Assembly (NCBI GenBank): GCA_001899445.1 | Contig: MPOA01000004.1 | Location: 1-64,000 of the forward strand | Length of the DNA: 64,000 bases | DNA from: Candidatus Desulfopertinax cowenii | Lineage (GTDB): Bacteria > Bacillota > Desulfotomaculia > Desulfotomaculales > Desulforudaceae | Direction of reading: 5' to 3' | Part shown: piece by piece, positions 61,844 through 64,000 of the stretch | Layout of the letters: every line of letters begins with the position of its first letter | Position numbering within the stretch: position 1 is the stretch's first letter | Translations under genes and position numbers: made by a program | The notes under the pieces: generated by a model | Database searches by the model: none | Told to the model about the DNA's origin: nothing | Seen by the model: the letters and a program-made list of their open reading frames with translations, nothing else

Positions 61844-61950
61844 ACAGCGCGCCTCCAGAATCAGCTTCGCTAGCGGCGGTGTTCCAGCTCTTCGAGCTTG
61901 TTGGCAAATCAGGCGGTTGCAGGTCCTCGTCGATCAGGTTGCTGCATGCG

Positions 61951-62000
61951 GAGTTCCAAGCGGTTAACCAACTACCAGTGCTAGTCGTTCCAGCAGGTAG
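61951..62000 (-). pseudogene. Degenerate partial duplicate of the ablA 5' end
   Basis: Bases 61961-61993 match ablA codons encoding NDWHWQLANR (61761-61793) at 29 of 33 positions, in the same orientation. The copy changes TGG to TAG and CAG to TAG, giving two amber stops, and lacks about ten bases present in the real gene. Preceding bases gagttccaag match gttctccaag of the gene. It is an inert fragment. Confidence 0.75.
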
Positions 62001-62001
62001 G

Positions 62002-62082
62002 GTCTTGTTCAAGTTCACCTCCACCGTAGTTTTTGCCGGATCGGAGAGGGCTATACGAACGCACGGGTTCGGGGAAAGTTAA
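62002..62082 (+). pseudogene. Remnant resembling the tail of a serine recombinase
   Basis: The frame VLFKFTSTVVFAGSERAIRTHGFGES aligns with the tail of the recombinase at the left edge, VIYKITTVVFAGGGGGSRTH, including the identical TVVFAG. At base level accgtagtttttgccgg (62023-62039) matches actgtggtttttgctgg (861-877) with few changes. No further recombinase coding is seen. It suggests the scar of a second recombinase-carrying element beside ablA. Confidence 0.55.
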
Positions 62083-62118
62083 ACAACGGATAATTCACTG
62101 GAAGTCGAGGGGAGCGCT

Positions 62119-62973
62119 TTGCTTTTTACCGATAATGACGATCTGGTGCGGGAGGAGCGCGAAGGGTATCTCTTTCGCGCGCAGAACGACTACACCAGCA
62201 AACGGCTGTGGGTTTTTGATTACCGGGTAAAAGACTACGCGGCCTTTGCGGACCACCTGGAGCGCCACGCGCGGGCGAAGGGTTTCAGCAAAATCATCAT
62301 CCCCACCCGGGAAGCAGACGCGGCCGAGATGGCCGCCGTGGGGTTCGTCAGCGAGGCCCGGGCCGAGGGCTTCTTCCGCGGCGAAACGGCCTATTTCCTG
62401 GCGCGCTACCTCCGGCCCGAAAGGCGCGAAAGCCGGCTGCTGAACGAGGAACTGGAAACGCTGGCGGAGATTCAGCGCCAGCCGCAGAAAACCCCGGGCG
62501 CACCCGATCCGGATTTCGAGCTGCGCCCGGCGACTACGGCGGACATTCCGGAGTTGGCCGCCCTCTTCGGCGCGGTGTTCCGCTCTTATCCCACTCCGAT
62601 TGACGACCCGGAATACCTGGCCTTGGCTATGCGGCTGGGAACCCTGTTCCAGGTGGCGCTGAAGGACGGACGGATCGTGGGCGCTACGGCGGCCGAAGCG
62701 GACCCGGGGCAGCAACACGCCGAGATGACCGACTGCGCCACCCACCCGGACTTCCGGGGGCGGGGCTTGGCCAGCCACCTGCTCGCCGCCCTGGAAAAAG
62801 TCTGCGTGGCCCGGAGCTACCGCTGCCTGTGGAGTCTGTCCCGGGCCGGCTCGTACGGGATGAACCTGGTTTTCCACCGCCTCGGCTACCGGCACGGTGG
62901 CATCCTGATCAACAACGCCCACATCGGCGGCCGGTTCGAGGATCTGCACCTGTGGGTGAAATATCCCGCTTGA
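62119..62973 (+). CDS. ablB: Putative beta-lysine N-acetyltransferase
   Basis: A 284-residue GNAT acetyltransferase that would acetylate beta-lysine to the compatible solute N-epsilon-acetyl-beta-lysine. The acetyl-CoA site is HPDFRGRGLASHLLAALEKV; the family-specific N-terminus contains GYLFRAQNDYTSKRLWVFDY. It starts at 62119 (TTG/ATG region; start codon read as TTG by position). It is divergent from ablA, whereas the two are normally one operon. Confidence 0.85.
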   Translation: MLFTDNDDLVREEREGYLFRAQNDYTSKRLWVFDYRVKDYAAFADHLERHARAKGFSKIIIPTREADAAEMAAVGFVSEARAEGFFRGETAYFLARYLRPERRESRLLNEELETLAEIQRQPQKTPGAPDPDFELRPATTADIPELAALFGAVFRSYPTPIDDPEYLALAMRLGTLFQVALKDGRIVGATAAEADPGQQHAEMTDCATHPDFRGRGLASHLLAALEKVCVARSYRCLWSLSRAGSYGMNLVFHRLGYRHGGILINNAHIGGRFEDLHLWVKYPA

Positions 62974-63015
62974 CGGAGGGCGAAAAGGAAGTTAGTCATT
63001 CGGAGGCCAACCTCA

Positions 63016-63321
63016 TTAAAGATACTTTCTGTAACCTGTCCCCATGCGCAGCACCGCCGCCGCGGCTAGGGCCAGCAGCGCCCAACCATAATCCGGGCCA
63101 ATCAACCGGACACCGACCGGATACAGGGCGGTCAGCACCCCCAGGCCGAAAACCCAGAGGCCCAAGAACATGAACAGTCCGCCCGAATCGGCCACGCCGC
63201 GGATCTCAAACCCGGCCGCCCGGGCAATTTTGTCCGCGAACATGATGAGGTTGCCGGTGGAGATCAACACCAGTCCCAACCCCAGCGTAACCACGTCCAA
63301 CGGACCCAGCGTCCAGTCCAG
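63016..63321 (-). CDS. Small membrane protein, function unknown
   Basis: About 101 residues with three hydrophobic segments (LGPLDVVTLGLGLVLISTGN, GLFMFLGLWVFGLGVLTAL, WALLALAAAAVLRMGTGY). I do not recognise a family. The start is unresolved: GAGGAG stands six bases before a CTG at 63321, while the first usable TTG lies 45 codons earlier (63456) in unconserved sequence. A coiled-coil fragment in another frame lies just upstream. Confidence 0.5.
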   Translation of the reverse strand: MDWTLGPLDVVTLGLGLVLISTGNLIMFADKIARAAGFEIRGVADSGGLFMFLGLWVFGLGVLTALYPVGVRLIGPDYGWALLALAAAAVLRMGTGYRKYL

Positions 63322-63378
63322 CTCGTTCTCCTCCCCAACGAACGGCGTCCGGTTCGAACAGACCTCGTTATCAGTTGC

Positions 63379-63412
63379 AATTCTTCGACCTTCTGCTCCA
63401 ATTCCTTCAGTT
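63379..63412. repeat. 34-base segment duplicated from (or with) the clpC coiled coil
   Basis: This segment matches 56225-56258 inside clpC at 33 of 34 positions, both encoding [11 protein letters not shown] on the minus strand. Here it lies in a short frame starting MIARSCAQGALAQ (63470) that quickly loses coding character. Confidence 0.75.
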
Positions 63413-63470
63413 TTAGGCGCTCGCGGCGTCCTTGCGCCAAAGCTCCCTGGGCGCAAGACCGCGCAATCAT

Positions 63471-64000
63471 TTAGGAACCGCCGAAATACTCCTTCCAGCG
63501 CCGGTCCACCAGGGCGACGGTCTCGGGATCGGGTTCCACCTCCGGCGGGTAGGCCCGTTTCATCCGGGCGTCGATCACCGCCGGACTGGTATACCGCAGG
63601 TGGTGGCGCCGCACCTCGGTGCCGGCCGCGTAGATGTCCGCCGCCGGCTCGAACCGGGTGAACACCGTCCAGAGAAACCGGGTCTGGTCCCGGGCGATGT
63701 CCGCCCGGTCGGCGACGATGACCAGCGGCCAGGCGGCGAAAACTGGGTGGGTGGCGACCCGGACCGCCAGATCCGGCGCGTCGGCGTGCGCCGCCCCGGC
63801 CACCACTAGGCAGCCCGGGCAGAAGACTTCGGCGGCAGATACACCCGCCGGCAGCCCGCCCGTGAAGCTGCGGGGGAGCTCCCGGTGGGCCGCACCCAAG
63901 CCCATCAGGATGGCCTTGCTGCCCCGGTTCAGTTCCGGGCCGGCGTAATCCAGGGTGTCCATGGCCAGGTTGTCCAGGATGAAGAAGTCCGTTTCCCAGT
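63471..64000 (-). CDS. UbiD-family decarboxylase, C-terminal part (cut by window edge)
   Basis: The visible 177 residues begin within WETDFFILDNLAMDTLDYAGP and contain LNRGSKAILMGLG and FLWTVFTRFEPAADIY, typical of the C-terminal half of UbiD-type decarboxylases, which use prenylated FMN. The 5' end lies beyond the window, so activity and substrate (phenolic acid or other) cannot be told. The C-terminus ends EYFGGS. Confidence 0.75.
   Translation of the reverse strand, partial: WETDFFILDNLAMDTLDYAGPELNRGSKAILMGLGAAHRELPRSFTGGLPAGVSAAEVFCPGCLVVAGAAHADAPDLAVRVATHPVFAAWPLVIVADRADIARDQTRFLWTVFTRFEPAADIYAAGTEVRRHHLRYTSPAVIDARMKRAYPPEVEPDPETVALVDRRWKEYFGGS

Overview
The window is a GC-rich stretch of a Firmicutes chromosome, most likely from the Peptococcaceae branch (Desulfotomaculum / Pelotomaculum / Desulforudis type). 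Three things suggest this. The gene order follows, almost gene for gene, the Bacillus subtilis block ctsR-mcsA-mcsB-clpC-radA-disA-carD-yacL-ispDF-cysE-cysS ... rlmB-yacP-sigH ... rpmG-secE-nusG-rplKAJL-rpoBC-L7Ae-rpsLG-fusA-tuf-rpsJ ... rplQ-truA. There are Firmicutes-only regulators (CtsR, McsAB, DisA, CarD, SigH). EF-Tu carries a Cys4 insertion of the kind I remember from Peptococcaceae. The genus is inference. Nearly all housekeeping genes lie on the minus strand, so transcription runs from high to low coordinates.

Layout from left to right. 1-1300: the 3' part of a serine recombinase, truncated at an IS-like sequence, whose reading frame runs into the antisense of the tmRNA gene (ssrA), followed by smpB. 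1884-21930: truA, then the str/S10/spc/alpha ribosomal superoperon, about 35 genes with rpoA, secY, map, infA, fusA and one tuf. 22026-32713: rpoC, rpoB (long acidic tail), rplL, rplJ with an L10 leader, rplA, rplK, nusG, secE, rpmG. 32865-34602: a second tuf, apparently identical to the first, and four tRNA genes (Met, Thr-GGT, initiator Met, Thr-TGT). 34769-36756: sigH, yacP, rlmB.

36794-46421 is an accessory island splitting the conserved order between rlmB and thyX. It holds a Phd/PIN toxin-antitoxin pair, a decayed IS3-family element next to a broken ISLre2-type transposase, and a plus-strand five-gene cassette: an ECF sigma factor, a membrane protein with a predicted beta-propeller (likely anti-sigma), a large exported protein with a GATase-like domain, and an ABC transporter (ATPase plus permease). 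This cassette is the best candidate for an undescribed system.

46436-59737: thyX, cysS, cysE, ispDF, yacL, carD, disA, radA, clpC, mcsB, mcsA, ctsR. 59940-64000 is a patchwork: a two-gene small operon (membrane peptide plus YbjQ), lysine 2,3-aminomutase (ablA/kamA) and beta-lysine acetyltransferase (ablB) in divergent orientation, a small membrane protein, and the C-terminal part of a UbiD-family decarboxylase cut by the window edge. The ablA/ablB spacer holds a degenerate copy of the ablA 5' end and a recombinase-tail remnant.

Genes usual in this order but absent here are adk (between secY and map), gltX (between ispF and cysE), mrnC (near cysS) and the ecfA/ecfT and rplM-rpsI genes around truA. 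Start codons were chosen by ribosome binding site and family length; many starts are GTG or TTG. Everything was read by eye with no database search.
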